A DNA stretch of 64,000 nt from Rhytidiadelphus loreus. Its lineage: Eukaryota; Streptophyta; Bryopsida; Hypnales; Hylocomiaceae. Positions 32,911 to 43,694 of the stretch are shown piece after piece. How positions within the stretch are numbered: position 1 is the first letter of the stretch; each line of letters starts with the position of its first letter. The DNA is taken from contig OX344761.1 of the NCBI GenBank assembly GCA_947034895.1, forward strand, positions 40,374,863 through 40,438,862. Reading direction: 5' to 3'. The position numbers and the translations under genes are program-made. Below the pieces are notes generated by a model. The model made no database searches and was not told the DNA's origin. It saw only the letters and a program-made list of their open reading frames with translations.

Positions 32911-33482
32911 TAAACAATGTTTGATAATTTTTTGGAATATGCCAAGGTACTTTTGCTCATTTAGCTTTGGAAAGACGTTGAGGTTAAAACGTGGTTCATA
33001 AATGACTTTAAAGATTACTATAAAAATGAAGAATGCAACTATTGGTCTAATAATCAAATTATTTTTTGCAAGTACCTTGATGATAGGTCTTGTCTTTTTA
33101 CAGATAATTATATTTTAAGAAAAAAAAGTCCTTTGATTTGAGTATTGATTTAAATGAAGCACATTTTGAGTACATGAATACGATTGAAATTATTCAATCT
33201 CTTTTCGAAAAACTCTTCAATAACTTGTATAATATTAAGAGATGAATTTAGATTTCAAGTTTTAGATTCAAAATTATATTTTCAAGCTTAGTATTGTACT
33301 AAAGATCCCTCAAATAGCATAAGTGATATCCAATTAGGTGCTTCTTAAAAACAATGCTCCTTCCATTTCAAAATGATCTTCTTGTTAGACAAAATGTTCC
33401 AGACTAAGGCTAACATTTTGCACTATATGTAGAGTTTGGTACACTCTTAACATCCTAGAAACTTTGAGTTTTAGAACCCTTT
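32911..33482. other. AT-rich intergenic DNA
   Basis: No gene or repeat could be defined. Confidence 0.35.
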
Positions 33483-33682
33483 CACTATAAGAAAACCGCA
33501 TCTAAGTAGAGTGATTTTATCGGACATTTAACAAACTATGTTTTTATGTCAACAATGATATCCAATGTAACATCTTCATGTTGTATTGGACATCACTATT
33601 GACATAAAAACATAGATTGTTACATTGGATGTCCAACAAAATCCGTCTGCTTAACATCGAAAAACACTAGTTTCTTATAGTG
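33483..33682. mobile_element. CACTA-type MITE (200 bp)
   Basis: The termini are CACTATAAGAAA and its inverse TTTCTTATAGTG. The flanking 3-bp duplication is TTT. Inside, 'TATGTTTTTATGTCAA' and 'TTGACATAAAAACATA' are inverted, so most of the element folds back. The terminal sequence and 3-bp duplication match plant CACTA (En/Spm) elements. There is no transposase. Confidence 0.9.
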
Positions 33683-33797
33683 TTTTCAAAGTACACTTTT
33701 GAAATATTGAAAAGTGGAATTTGGGGGGCATATTCAAGGAACACCAATGGGCACCTAATTGTTGAGTGTGAAGTGTCATTTTGTGGGTAGTTACTAG

Positions 33798-34131
33798 ACT
33801 AAAAAGGGTATTTAGTGTTGGATTACATTTAGTGTAATTACCACCCTACTTGACACTACACTAAATGTCAATTTTAGGACGATTACTGTAGTGCTAAACT
33901 TCAATGCGCCGCCTTTGTAACACTAAATGTAAACACTAAATGTAAAATCTGAAATCTGAAATTTGTAAATGAAATGTAACACTAAATGTAAACCTCTTTA
34001 TATTTCAGATTTACCACAGAGTACTTTTAGTGTTAGAAATTACATTTAAAGTTACTTACTTTAGTAGGATAAATGATATTTAGTGTCATGGTTCGCAAAT
34101 AGTGTTGCCAACACTAAATACCCTTTTTAGT
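33798..34131. mobile_element. MITE with ACTAAAAAGGGTATTTAGTG ends (334 bp)
   Basis: The termini are 'ACTAAAAAGGGTATTTAGTG' and its exact inverse. The flanks GTAGTTACTAG and GTAGTTAGTAT agree at 9 of 11 positions, suggesting a long (about 9-11 bp) target duplication as in Mutator-like elements. The interior is rich in 'TAACACTAAATGTAAA' variants. There is no ORF. Confidence 0.82.
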
Positions 34132-35770
34132 GTAGTTAGTATGGGCCCAAGACCATGTGTGAACCTTTGGACCACCTCCCAAAGCTTCATCTCCTTCAAT
34201 TAGACAATGTCACTCAAAAAGATGCAAAAGATAAGAATGAACAATGTTGATTGACCACTTCAATCATTTCATTTGTTTTTCAATTGATGATGGAATTGAT
34301 GAAGGGAGAAATATTGCTTAGAGTTGTTTTGTTGGTCCCATATAGTAATTGAAAGCTAAATTTGATCAATTTTCAAAATTACAAAGTGCAACAAGAAGAG
34401 ACTTTGACGACAAAAAAATTTATATGGATATATGAGCCTCGAAAGTATAGTCAATGGTACTAGCTTTGGGGAATGGCATGAACTTTCCTTTCTTGGTGAA
34501 GTTTTGCACATGCACCTTCATTCATAGAGATGGCATAAACCAATGTTTCATGTGGGATGTAGAACACGATGTCCATGGTGTACACTATCTCAAACACTAT
34601 ATTTAGACTAGATCTATGCTATCTATATAGTACAATTTAGCCATGAAAATGTTTTTTTTTGAATTTAGGTCCAACTATTGAAATGAAGCTTTTCAAATTT
34701 AGTTTCTACTCCAATTTGGAAAATTTGGAAATTCCCAAGTGTAGATCTACAAATTAATATTAAATGCCAAAAAATTCTTGAAGATTGGATTAATGCCAAA
34801 TGTCATCTACAAAATGCATTTTCAAAGAAATGGAACTTGTGATTACTAGTAGGAAACGAGAGCTATTAGCTTGACGAAAGAAAAATAAGATTGCATGTGG
34901 TGACACCAATCCACACTCTAAGAAGAATGAAGAGAAATCACAACTTAATCCTCACTCTCTTGTTCTAGTCACATAAAATCAACACCAAAAATAGTTCCAA
35001 GTCATGTACTTTGTACTTCAGTTTTAACAAATCAATTGAAAATGCCAAAAAATTCAAAAAAGAACAAATTGATCTGCAACATCATCAAAATTTGCAACAC
35101 TAAGTAACTAGAAATTCTTGAAGTAAAGAGATTTACACCTTCTACATCTTCCAAATTTGATCACCAATTTTTGAAAGCCGAACCACAAAAGACATACCCA
35201 AGTTTTTTGGAAAGCTAGAGTAATGGTAAATATAATAATGGTGAGCAACAACTATAAGTGAAATCAAAATTAGGAAGCTCTAGCAAGCATGAGAGTCTCT
35301 TTAACTTGGGTACATATAATTGAGAAGAAGGTCTTTGATAATTGCTTTGTATAAGTGCCTTACTGTACTCCTAGTCTCCTACCGCAATGTACAATGTGGT
35401 GGGATAGAAGGTAGGTAGGTAATTTACATGGTATAAAATAAAATATTAACCATACCACAAAAAATCCCAAATGCTTCTTTGGTCAATTTTAGGTGCAAGG
35501 TTTAAAAACAAACAAATTCTTACATAAAATTCCTAAGGTGTTGAAAAAAAAATCTAGTATGAAAATTCTCATAAATCAATTTTTTATAGGATTTAAACAT
35601 AGATTTAAATTTTGGCAAAACACATTTTGAAAAGGTGCTTTTCAATTCTATAAACATATTTTATAAATACAATGATGGACGAAACTAAATACAAATTTGA
35701 AACATTTTCATTCATGCAACCATACTATAAGCATCAATGGACAAAGTCCAAGAGTAGATATGTAAAATTT
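34132..35770. other. AT-rich intergenic DNA
   Basis: No gene is recognised in any frame, and no clear repeat boundaries are seen. Confidence 0.35.
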
Positions 35771-35925
35771 GTAGTGTGCAATATAAGGTAACTTAGCCTA
35801 TGACATGCCAACTTTAGAGCAGCCTAATGTAGTCCAAAGACATAGTGTACATCTAAAGAATTTATGGTCCTGCATTAGGTTGATCCAAAGTTGACATGTC
35901 ATAGGTTGAGTTATCTTACTACACA
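35771..35925. mobile_element. Foldback (hairpin) miniature element
   Basis: 'GGTAACTTAGCCTATGACAT' through CAACTTTAGAGCAGCCTAATG is repeated in inverse at 35,870-35,920 ('TGCATTAGGTTGATCCAAAG', 'TGACATGTCATAGGTTGAG'). The two arms are about 60 bp with a loop of about 40 bp. The outer ends GTAGTGTGCA and the inverse of 'TACTACACATTAC' are related. It is probably a MITE. Target duplications are not clear. Confidence 0.72.
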
Positions 35926-36289
35926 TTACCATGGAAGTTTGAAGAAAAAATTAGTTCTGATTTGAAAGAAAATCAGTTTTAGAAGTTAGCCATGTCAAAA
36001 ACTCAATTTTGTTCAATATGATTTTGAATTACTTTATCTTTTGCCAAAATTTTCTTAGAACTTTGAAAACCCTTTTTGTGCCTGGGCATATTGGTATACA
36101 TCATTTTAGATTGTTGTACACAAAAATTGAAGGAAATTGGCATTTATAGAATTAAAAATAACAACAATTTGACAAAACATGCAATTGATGTTGGTTCTCA
36201 GAATATTTGATTTTTTTTATAATTAAGAGCATGGGATAGAATTAGGCATTGTAGAGAAAGTATAGGTTGCAATATGGACCATTGTTACA
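35926..36289. other. AT-rich spacer
   Basis: Nothing supportable is seen. Confidence 0.3.
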
Positions 36290-37150
36290 TCTTAACCCCT
36301 GTAGTTCCTTGACTATGTTTTCACCAAAAATGGTCCAAAATTGTCATTTCTAGTACAAGTACCACATTTTAGAAAGAAAAGACATTTTGGAAATATATCT
36401 TGTAGTACACTAGTTTCAAAAGATGTGAGAAAATTTTCAGAAATTTTCACCATTTAGATTGCAAGATATAGGCATTTGAAGAGCCAATAATCTTTTTTTG
36501 GGCCCTAAGAATAACCGGGCAGTTGCACTTTACAAGATCACATTCATATGAAAAAATGTCCAAAATGGTAGTGCTTCTTTGGATTCATTTTTTAAGGCAA
36601 GTTGGCTACATGCTTGAAAAATTTTAGATCAATTAAAATTGTACAACATATAGGAAAAAAATAGTAAGTAGAAAGAAGTAGAGCTTTCAAAATACTAAAT
36701 TGTTAAGAATTTAGTTATGGAATTGAGAAAAACCAATACCAATGGTTGTAATGTTATAATAAACAATATAACACCCTATGATTTTATTTTTTTCCACAAA
36801 TATTGAAAATTTGAGTTAAATAAAAGACTTTAAAGTTTATTTTAGTGTAGAGAATCTATAGCTGCCTTGCAAACTAAAACTCTTCATAACTTTCATCTAA
36901 TTAATCAAAATGGGATGATTCAAAGCTTTCCACGTATATATAAATCTAGAAAATCAATTTCAAATTTTTTTCTGAAAAAAGTGATTTTTTCTTAACTCCC
37001 TAGACTACCTGGCTAGTGAAAAAAAATGCATATCAGACAATAACTTTTTAACCATGTACTCAAAAGTTATGAAGTTTGTTGGATCTTAAGGCTACTCCTT
37101 GTCCCCATGTTGTGTGAAAATTTCAAAGAAATAAAATAAAATCTCCATTC
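36290..37150. repeat. Long dispersed repeat family C, copy 4
   Basis: It is parallel to 23,160-23,970 over most of its length and inverse to 16,500-16,920. It is non-coding. Confidence 0.7.
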
Positions 37151-37408
37151 ATAGTGAGTTGCCCAAAACTTCATGTAATAAAAAATATTGCATGTTGTTC
37201 TTGCATTCAATTACTAATATGAAAGTTCATAGTATATTAGGTAATATAAATATAAAGTGATCTATACTATTTTCATACTATTAATTCAAATAATGTGATT
37301 TTCATCCAATTGTCTCACTTTTAGCCACATTTAGCCTACTTCTATTTAAATTTCATTCACACTAATTAGACCACATTCATCCAAAATTAGGATGAGATTG
37401 TCTTAAGT

Positions 37409-37717
37409 CATTAGGTGAGATTTGGGGCCTCTGGAAGACCATTTTAAGTCTGTTCCCTTCACTGTTCTCCCCTATTGTGAAGGAACGAGCAATTGTCATA
37501 ATTTTTTTTTCAATAAAAAACGAAAAAAAAAATTGGAAAATTCTTAAAATGCAAAAAAAATTGAAAAAATAAAAATAAAAATAGAGAAATGAGGTAGCAG
37601 CCTCTTGGTCACATAGGATTGTTGTGGTGTTACTACAACAATCAAGTTCGTTGGTTATCACTGCATGATAACTCGCCGTCTTTTGAACGCCCCCAAAGGC
37701 CCAAATCTCACCTAATG
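37409..37717. mobile_element. GC-ended, AT-cored miniature element, copy 3
   Basis: The ends 'CATTAGGTGAGATTTGGG' and 'CCCAAATCTCACCTAATG' are inverted; with a 1-bp offset the similarity continues into GGCC. The core contains A-runs and 'AAAATAAAAATAAAAATAG'. It is about 309 bp long. The 120-codon minus frame across it is incidental. Confidence 0.82.
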
Positions 37718-39273
37718 TTATAAATTGGTCAATTCTCAAATGAATTAGAACATTTGTAATTCAATGAATTAGTCATAGGTCAAATTTTAGGATTTTGAAT
37801 TGCAAAGCACATTATTATTTTTTTACTTCTCATTTAAAAAAATATAGTTTAATCATAATGTAATATAGTTGTGACAATTGCACAAGATACTTTTCAACAA
37901 ATTTGTAGTAAAATACTAATTGATTTTTGTATCAATTATTTTATTTTATTTATTTGTAATGTAGATTATTTTTATACAACTTTTGCCACAAGATTAACAA
38001 ATATATGGAGAATTCCCCTCTTATATTAATTTTTCTAATTTTGTACTTCTATACTTCAAAATTCAAATTTTATGACATTTTCAACATCTAAACCTTGTCT
38101 TTTATAACTTCCAAATAGAACCTATAGTGCCTAATTCTATTTGTCATATACTAGTGAAGATTTATAGCCCCACTACAAAAAAATATGAAATACAAAATCT
38201 TGCATTAGTGGATAGACTAATATGACCTATTGCTTTGCCACAATTGCAAGAGCCACCAAAGCAACAATGCATGCCAAGTTGTAGGTGAATCCTACTTTGT
38301 GTTGTTTGAGGTTCTGTTATATTTTTATTCATGGTGTGGATAATTGCCTTAATTTGACTGCTAGGTAATATAACCTATATTCTACAAAATTCATCTTTGG
38401 CTAATTTCTTTTATCTCATATAGTTTTTATAAATATAAAATTTAATACCTCCTACCTTGGATGATTGTCAAAATGCCTAAATTTTGTAGAACACTCAATA
38501 CATATATTTCTTTTTAAAATATTTTTAAAACGCTCCAAGAATACCCTCACCAGAAAATAGGCAAATACCTACACATAATGCAACCTTCTAATTTTAATAA
38601 TTTTTATTTTCTTAATTTTCAAATTCTTTTGATATTTTAAAGAATTAATTAATATATTTTTCATAAACACTTAGAAAAAAATACTTTGAAATTCAACCTT
38701 TTTTTATAGATCTAAACTGTATGAAACCTCAAACCTTCAACTTGCCTATCTGTTCCTTTACAGCTTTCAAATTATACACTAAAAAATAAAAATAAAAATA
38801 AAAACAAATTATACTATATATGTTCATTTTCAGACCTACAATTGAAGGTTTAAAAAAAAATTGATTTCAAAAACGTCCCATAATATATAGATTTAATAAG
38901 AAAATTGAAAGTTTTATGTTCATAGACTGATACACAATTTCTAGGAAGATTTGATTTGATTTTTTCATATGAATGCATCCTTTTGAATTTTGAGTAAATG
39001 TTAAAAAAAATTTGCAACATTTATGAATCACTAAATGATCGATGTAGTGCAATACATTTATGTGCAAATTTTTATATTGTAGTTAATAATAATGTAGAAG
39101 ATTTATTGTAATGGTTATTTTGATAAAGAATGCAAAAGCATTGTATGATAAATTTGTCCTTATAATGCTCTAGCTTCATATAATATTTAATAATCATTTT
39201 CCCAATTAATTCCATTATTGCACTAAGATGTACAATTTCCAAGTATATTTGTCAATAAAAAATAGAGTTCTAC
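37718..39273. other. AT-rich intergenic DNA
   Basis: No gene or defined repeat is seen. Confidence 0.35.
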
Positions 39274-39693
39274 ATGTTTAATTTTGTGAATAGTTTGAAA
39301 TTATGGATTAAGTTAGCTATCCCAATTAAACAAACAAAAACGGTTGTTGCAAGGACTTCAAATAAAGAACATCATTGGAATCTTAAATCTAAAGAACATA
39401 AACCTTGGAATAATTGGAATTATTTGATGTTTATATTACCAAGTGTATTGAAATGTCAAAATGTAGGCTATGAAGATCACAATGAAGATAATATTAAGTT
39501 AAAGAAGACTTATCAAATGCAGATTTTGAATGTAGATAAACAATTAGGGTTTATTAGTACGGCTTCAATGGAAGCAATGCAATCAATTATAGGGTGGTTT
39601 AAGCTAGCTCCTAACTTGCATACAAGGGTTGAGATGAGAAAAGGAAATGATGACAAAGAGCCAAGTAAAAACTATGTAAGTATTGACTTATGA
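39274..39693 (+). CDS. Unrecognised 139-aa ORF
   Basis: The frame runs from ATG 39,274 to TGA. The composition is protein-like, not a simple AT artefact: mixed charged and aromatic residues, including KEHKPWNNWNYLMF, LGFISTASMEAMQSIIGWF and APNLHTRVEMRKG. I see no signal peptide or known motif. It lies 270 bp upstream of the first glutaredoxin piece on the same strand and could be an upstream exon of a fused gene or an independent relic. Its function is unknown. Confidence 0.4.
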   Translation: MFNFVNSLKLWIKLAIPIKQTKTVVARTSNKEHHWNLKSKEHKPWNNWNYLMFILPSVLKCQNVGYEDHNEDNIKLKKTYQMQILNVDKQLGFISTASMEAMQSIIGWFKLAPNLHTRVEMRKGNDDKEPSKNYVSIDL

Positions 39694-39962
39694 ATTTTTG
39701 AGCATTTTATTATTCTTTGTTGAATATTATCACAAATAAAGTTTCATTGATGAAATGAAGTAAACATTTTTTCAACATTTACTTTTTAACATAAAGATTA
39801 AAATTAATCTACTAATAAAATCACCAACCTTCAATTCATGGTAAACATATTATTTTTTACAATCATACAAAGTGTCAAATAAAATTCAATTGAGTTCAAT
39901 AATATTTATTAGAAAAAACATTGGAAGTACCAAATAATCATATTGCAAGTGTAGGATCCTAG

Positions 39963-41079
39963 CAATGAAGTGGAACAAGTACATGCAACAAATGTTGTTC
40001 AAAATATCATCAAAAGACATGCTATTGTTGTCTTCTCAAAGTCTTATTGCCCGTAAATATTCAACTCTTTCATGGAAGTTTGTAATATTGTAATTAAACC
40101 TTGATGCCAGTTGAAAGAACCACATTCTTGAGAAGACATTTTAGGGTTGACAAAACTTGTTGAAGGGGTCTATTCCAAAATCTCATTTGTATTCATCAAA
40201 ATTCTTAAAGATGAGACTCAAATATACTAGACTTTGGAAAAAAAACTACATTGCAAATTCATTAAATTTTTTTGTAGAGTACTTTGGAAGACAATATATA
40301 TTGTTTGTTTTTTATTTTCAAATTTATAAACCCCTTGTAATCAAAGAGCTCCAACAAAAGAAGCCTTAGACGTTAGAGATTATATGTGATTTCTACAAGT
40401 ATTTGTATATATTTGTGAGTGAAGATATGAAATTTATTTGCAAAACTTGTTAAATATGTGATTATAAGAATATATGCAATCTACTAAAAGAAATTTGACT
40501 TCAAGAAAAGTAAATTATGTTGATAATATTTGTTATCATTGGATGATACTTTACTACAAGGTAATGATGAAAATGATGCAGTTTTTGTAAAAAGACCCAA
40601 ACCATATTTTTAGAACAATCTATTAGACCCTATGTTGTAGAACTTGATTTACGAGGTACTTTCAAAATACTTTAATTTCATTTGATCAGTCTGAATTTTA
40701 AGATATAATTTATATAACTGCCACACATCATAGTTGCAAAATTGTTAGGTAAAGCTCTATTTAAATTTTGTATTGTAAATTTTTAATGCATTCATAGAAA
40801 ACAATCAATTGTTAAAAGATTATCTTTAATGCTCATCCAACTATGTACTCTATTTAGGTGATGGAGAATACATTCAAGATGTCTTGTTACAAATAACAGG
40901 GCGACGAACAGTTCCACAAGTCTTCATTTATGGTGTTTTTGTAGGTGGTTGCAATGGTAATTATTCTAATATTGTGCATGCTTTGTATATTAGATGACAA
41001 CAATTATAACATTTTTAGTTCAAGAATAGACCCCCCTTTAATCTTAAAAAACATAGGTATTTTCTTTGGAATACTTTAA
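39963..41079 (+). pseudogene. Class I glutaredoxin gene, fragmentary
   Basis: Spliced pieces follow plant CPYC-type glutaredoxin order. 39,963-40,052 reads VVQNIIKRHAIVVFSKSYCP, up to the first active-site Cys and the Pro after it. 40,614-40,655 reads RPYVVELDLR. 40,858-40,956 reads DGEYIQDVLLQITGRRTVPQ and then VFIYGVFVGGCN, covering the TVP cis-Pro loop and the GG motif of the glutathione site. Each piece has an AG before it and a GT after it in matching phase. The exon carrying the rest of the active site (YC and the following helix) was not found between 40,053 and 40,613. The sequence after GGCNDD (40,994-41,079) is not the usual C-terminal helix. It is most likely a dying gene. A missed mini-exon is the alternative. 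Confidence 0.72.
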
Positions 41080-41559
41080 GGGGTTTTAAGTCCCTTCAGA
41101 TCCTAGTACGAAGAGAGGTCTCTCTTTTGAGATATTTAAGAGGGATCTTAGTCCTCCAAACATATGATATATGAGAAAACAAAATCCAAAGAAGTACAAG
41201 CCTCCAAATCTTACTCTAAGAGTCAAAAACTAATTACAAGGTTGTTTTCCATAGTCTTTTTTTACACCCAAAACAAAGTCATTCATCAAACACTTTTTGT
41301 AATCTACATTCTTACAAGGTTAAGAATTAATCCATTATTGCTTGAAATAAAATTCAAAAGTTCACTTAAAATAACCATAGCCAATTAGAGAAACTTCCAC
41401 AACACTCTTGCCATTACTGTTAAAAAAATCTAGAATACAATTTCTTTTTTCCCATTCATATATTTAACAATCCCTTTCTAAACCATCCCCTTCTAACTCC
41501 TATACATATGCGAGAAACCACTTTTGACCACTTAGGCACTCAGGAGTTAAGTGGCCATA
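41080..41559. other. Gene-free stretch
   Basis: No gene is seen. The 74-codon + frame at 41,164 has no family features. Confidence 0.35.
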
Positions 41560-41838
41560 TTATGTTTCTGTGTAAATGGTAAAAGTTTCTATGTCAAACT
41601 CCCATTTGCTATCAACATATTGTTCCATGTGCTCAATTTTATCCATCCAGTCAGGCATCTGATGGAGCTCTCCCTTCAATGGTGGCAGATTTGGTAGACA
41701 TGAAAGAGAGCGGTAAACTTCACGAGCTCCTAAAGCAAATGCCACCGCCTGACTACTATAAGCCTCAGAAATAAGTTGGTCACTGATCTGAAGCTTTTTC
41801 CTGGTCTCTCGCATCATCACAACTATGCAATCAACCAC
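41560..41838 (-). CDS. Unrecognised exon-like ORF, about 90 aa
   Basis: The frame follows a plausible acceptor (CTGCATAG at the 41,840 side) and ends at a stop at 41,560. It reads smoothly (ISEAYSSQAVAFALGAREVY, SLSCLPNLPPLKGELHQMPD, WMDKIEHMEQYVDSKWEFDI) and is richer in GC than its surroundings, like real coding DNA. It sits 270 bp beyond the stop of the plastid-protein gene on the same strand. It could be the last exon of an overlapping or alternative transcript, or the remnant of another gene. I do not recognise the family. Confidence 0.42.
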   Translation of the reverse strand: MVDCIVVMMRETRKKLQISDQLISEAYSSQAVAFALGAREVYRSLSCLPNLPPLKGELHQMPDWMDKIEHMEQYVDSKWEFDIETFTIYTET

Positions 41839-42110
41839 CTATGCAGGTACCTTTCAAAACGATACTTCATACAATACGCCGTGACTAGAATTCAAAGATC
41901 TATTCAGGTCGTTGCCAAATGATACAAGCATTAGCTAAATTGGCAGAAGTCACAAAATTGAACCTTCCAAACCCTCCTCAATGGTGTAATTACTTCAGAA
42001 GTTTTAAGACTATGGTACCGAATGCTAAAACGGAGGTGGCTCAACAGAAGTACTCAAATTCACATAAAGAGATAGTGTAGTCGAGAACTAGAAGTACAGT
42101 CTCTGTAAAA

Positions 42111-43694
42111 TCAACTCTGTTTCACTGTCCTCTCAGCATGCTGTTTTCTCCAGTCAATGACAAGTTTAACCACATGCCATAACCCACCGTTTGCGAAATG
42201 AGGGACACTGACCCGGCCCCAAATAGGAAGATATGGGCCGATAAACTTGAGCGTTCCAAAAAAGACGCCCAACAAAACCAGGTGCCACGGCACCTGCCCC
42301 GCCTGTACACGACAAAGTCAAGCAATTCATCAGTCAAATACAAAAAGCAGTTCAGCAAATCTCTGAACAAACAAGGTAAAGGATACTATTTGCATCCCTT
42401 TAAACATTTTCTCATATTTGGGAGATGCATTAGAGCTGCGGAGAGATCTAGGGTATTGGTTACTCAAGAGCACACCAATTTATCAACATGTATGAATTTT
42501 TTATGCAATTTCAAAGTGGGAGGTTGTAGACAACAACTATGTGACAGTAGACAACCCCCTTTCCATTCAAAGATCAGTGGCCATAGAAATTCAGCTAAGT
42601 CATGCTGACATGCATATTGCTAATAAGTATCCTCTACCTTAACAGTAATTTTACAAGCATAGCGTTAATATCGATGTGACAGCATGTGCGTGAGAGGAAT
42701 ACATATAGAACGAAGAACTGAGCAGAGGAAGCCAAGGCGTACTCCCTGCCCAACATCTGTACTTAGAATTCGATTGCATTGTAAATTTCCACACATCTAC
42801 AGGAAAAATTTCAGTGATCAAGAAAGATTCGAAGGTTACCTCCATGCCTGAAAAAAGTTCCACAGCAGTTTCCTTCATCATTCCCGCGAATGCAAACCCA
42901 CCAATCATACCAGCAGGAACAATGAGCACCTTCTCCTGCATGAACGTGTAGGAGAGCTCACTAAGCATCGACGCTGCCAACACGGGAATTGCCAGCCATT
43001 TTCCAACAGTCCAAAACTGGTGTAGCAGCCTCTGGAGAAACAAGGTTCCAGCGGTAGCCCACGGAAAAACCCTAATTGGTTCCGGAGCCTTAGCCATAAT
43101 ATTCGAAATCAAACTCTTCTGTTGACTCTCGTCCCCATTCTTGTCAAATTCTTGACTACCAAAGGTGGAAGATACGCATTGAACGAGAGGCCGAGATCTT
43201 GACGAGTGTGAGAGGTTGGGTAACCGCTGCGATTGAAGCCGCTGACCTCGAAGAAAGACAGAAGGCTGCAAATGCAAGAAACATGCAATAAGAAACAAAA
43301 CCTAAAAAAGTCTGAAAACGCAAGAAAATATTTAACAAGCACAAACATGGCACACCGAAAATGGGTACCACGAGTAGCCAATTCCACACTTCAATACCAT
43401 TCAATTCAAAAAAAGGTGGAGAAAAACTTTGCTTACAATTCTGCTCGTGAATTCCGCCAAAACAAAGGAACACTTAGGCTGAATCCAAATCAAGACTCCA
43501 ACAACTGAACCCGGGAATAAACCAGTAGAGCTAATCAGGAACCTCCTGTTAGGGTTTGAGAGAAATGCAAGGAGGTCAGAAGGACAGTTCACCTGATTAA
43601 CCCTGCGATTGGAGCTCGTAGAAGAAGAAGCGCAAGGGACATAGAGTCTTGACGTAGAAGAATGCACAGAGAGACACTGACATTGCGACGCCAT
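42111..43694 (-). CDS. Probable plastid-targeted membrane protein, three exons
   Basis: Exons are 43694-43593, 43265-42840 and 42302-42111, all phase 0 with GT-AG ends, giving 239 aa. The N-terminus (MASQCQCLSVHSSTSRLYVP, then SSSTSSNRR) is Ser/Thr/Arg-rich and lacks acids, as in chloroplast transit peptides. After about residue 95 the mature part has a conserved-looking region: FPWATAGTLFLQRL, WLAIPVLAASMLSEL, VLIVPAGMIGGFAFAGMM and later HLVLLGVFFGTLKFIGPYLP. Two to three hydrophobic segments suggest an integral membrane protein. The tail is basic (WRKQHAERTVKQS). It reminds me of an uncharacterised conserved plant plastid family, possibly that of EMB1273, but I cannot confirm this from memory. 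A SINE-like insertion lies in intron 2. Confidence 0.75.
42419..42640 (+). mobile_element. SINE-like element, copy 1 (in an intron)
   Basis: The order 'TTGGGAGAT', 'GAGAGATC', 'TATGAATTTTTTATGCAATT', 'GGGAGGTTGTAGAC', 'GACAACCCC', 'GTCATGCT.ACAT', 'TGCTAATAAGT' and 'ATCCTCTAC' is shared with 49,802-50,120. The element is antisense to the host gene. See the second copy for the polymerase III box evidence. Confidence 0.6.

Noticed and set aside
37377..37739. 120-codon minus-strand frame
   Set aside because: It covers a miniature inverted-repeat element from end to end and has no domain signature.
40380..40560. Missing active-site exon of the glutaredoxin
   Set aside because: Candidate frames give at best weak matches (for example YMQSTKRN at about 40,470) without the required Cys, so no exon was called.
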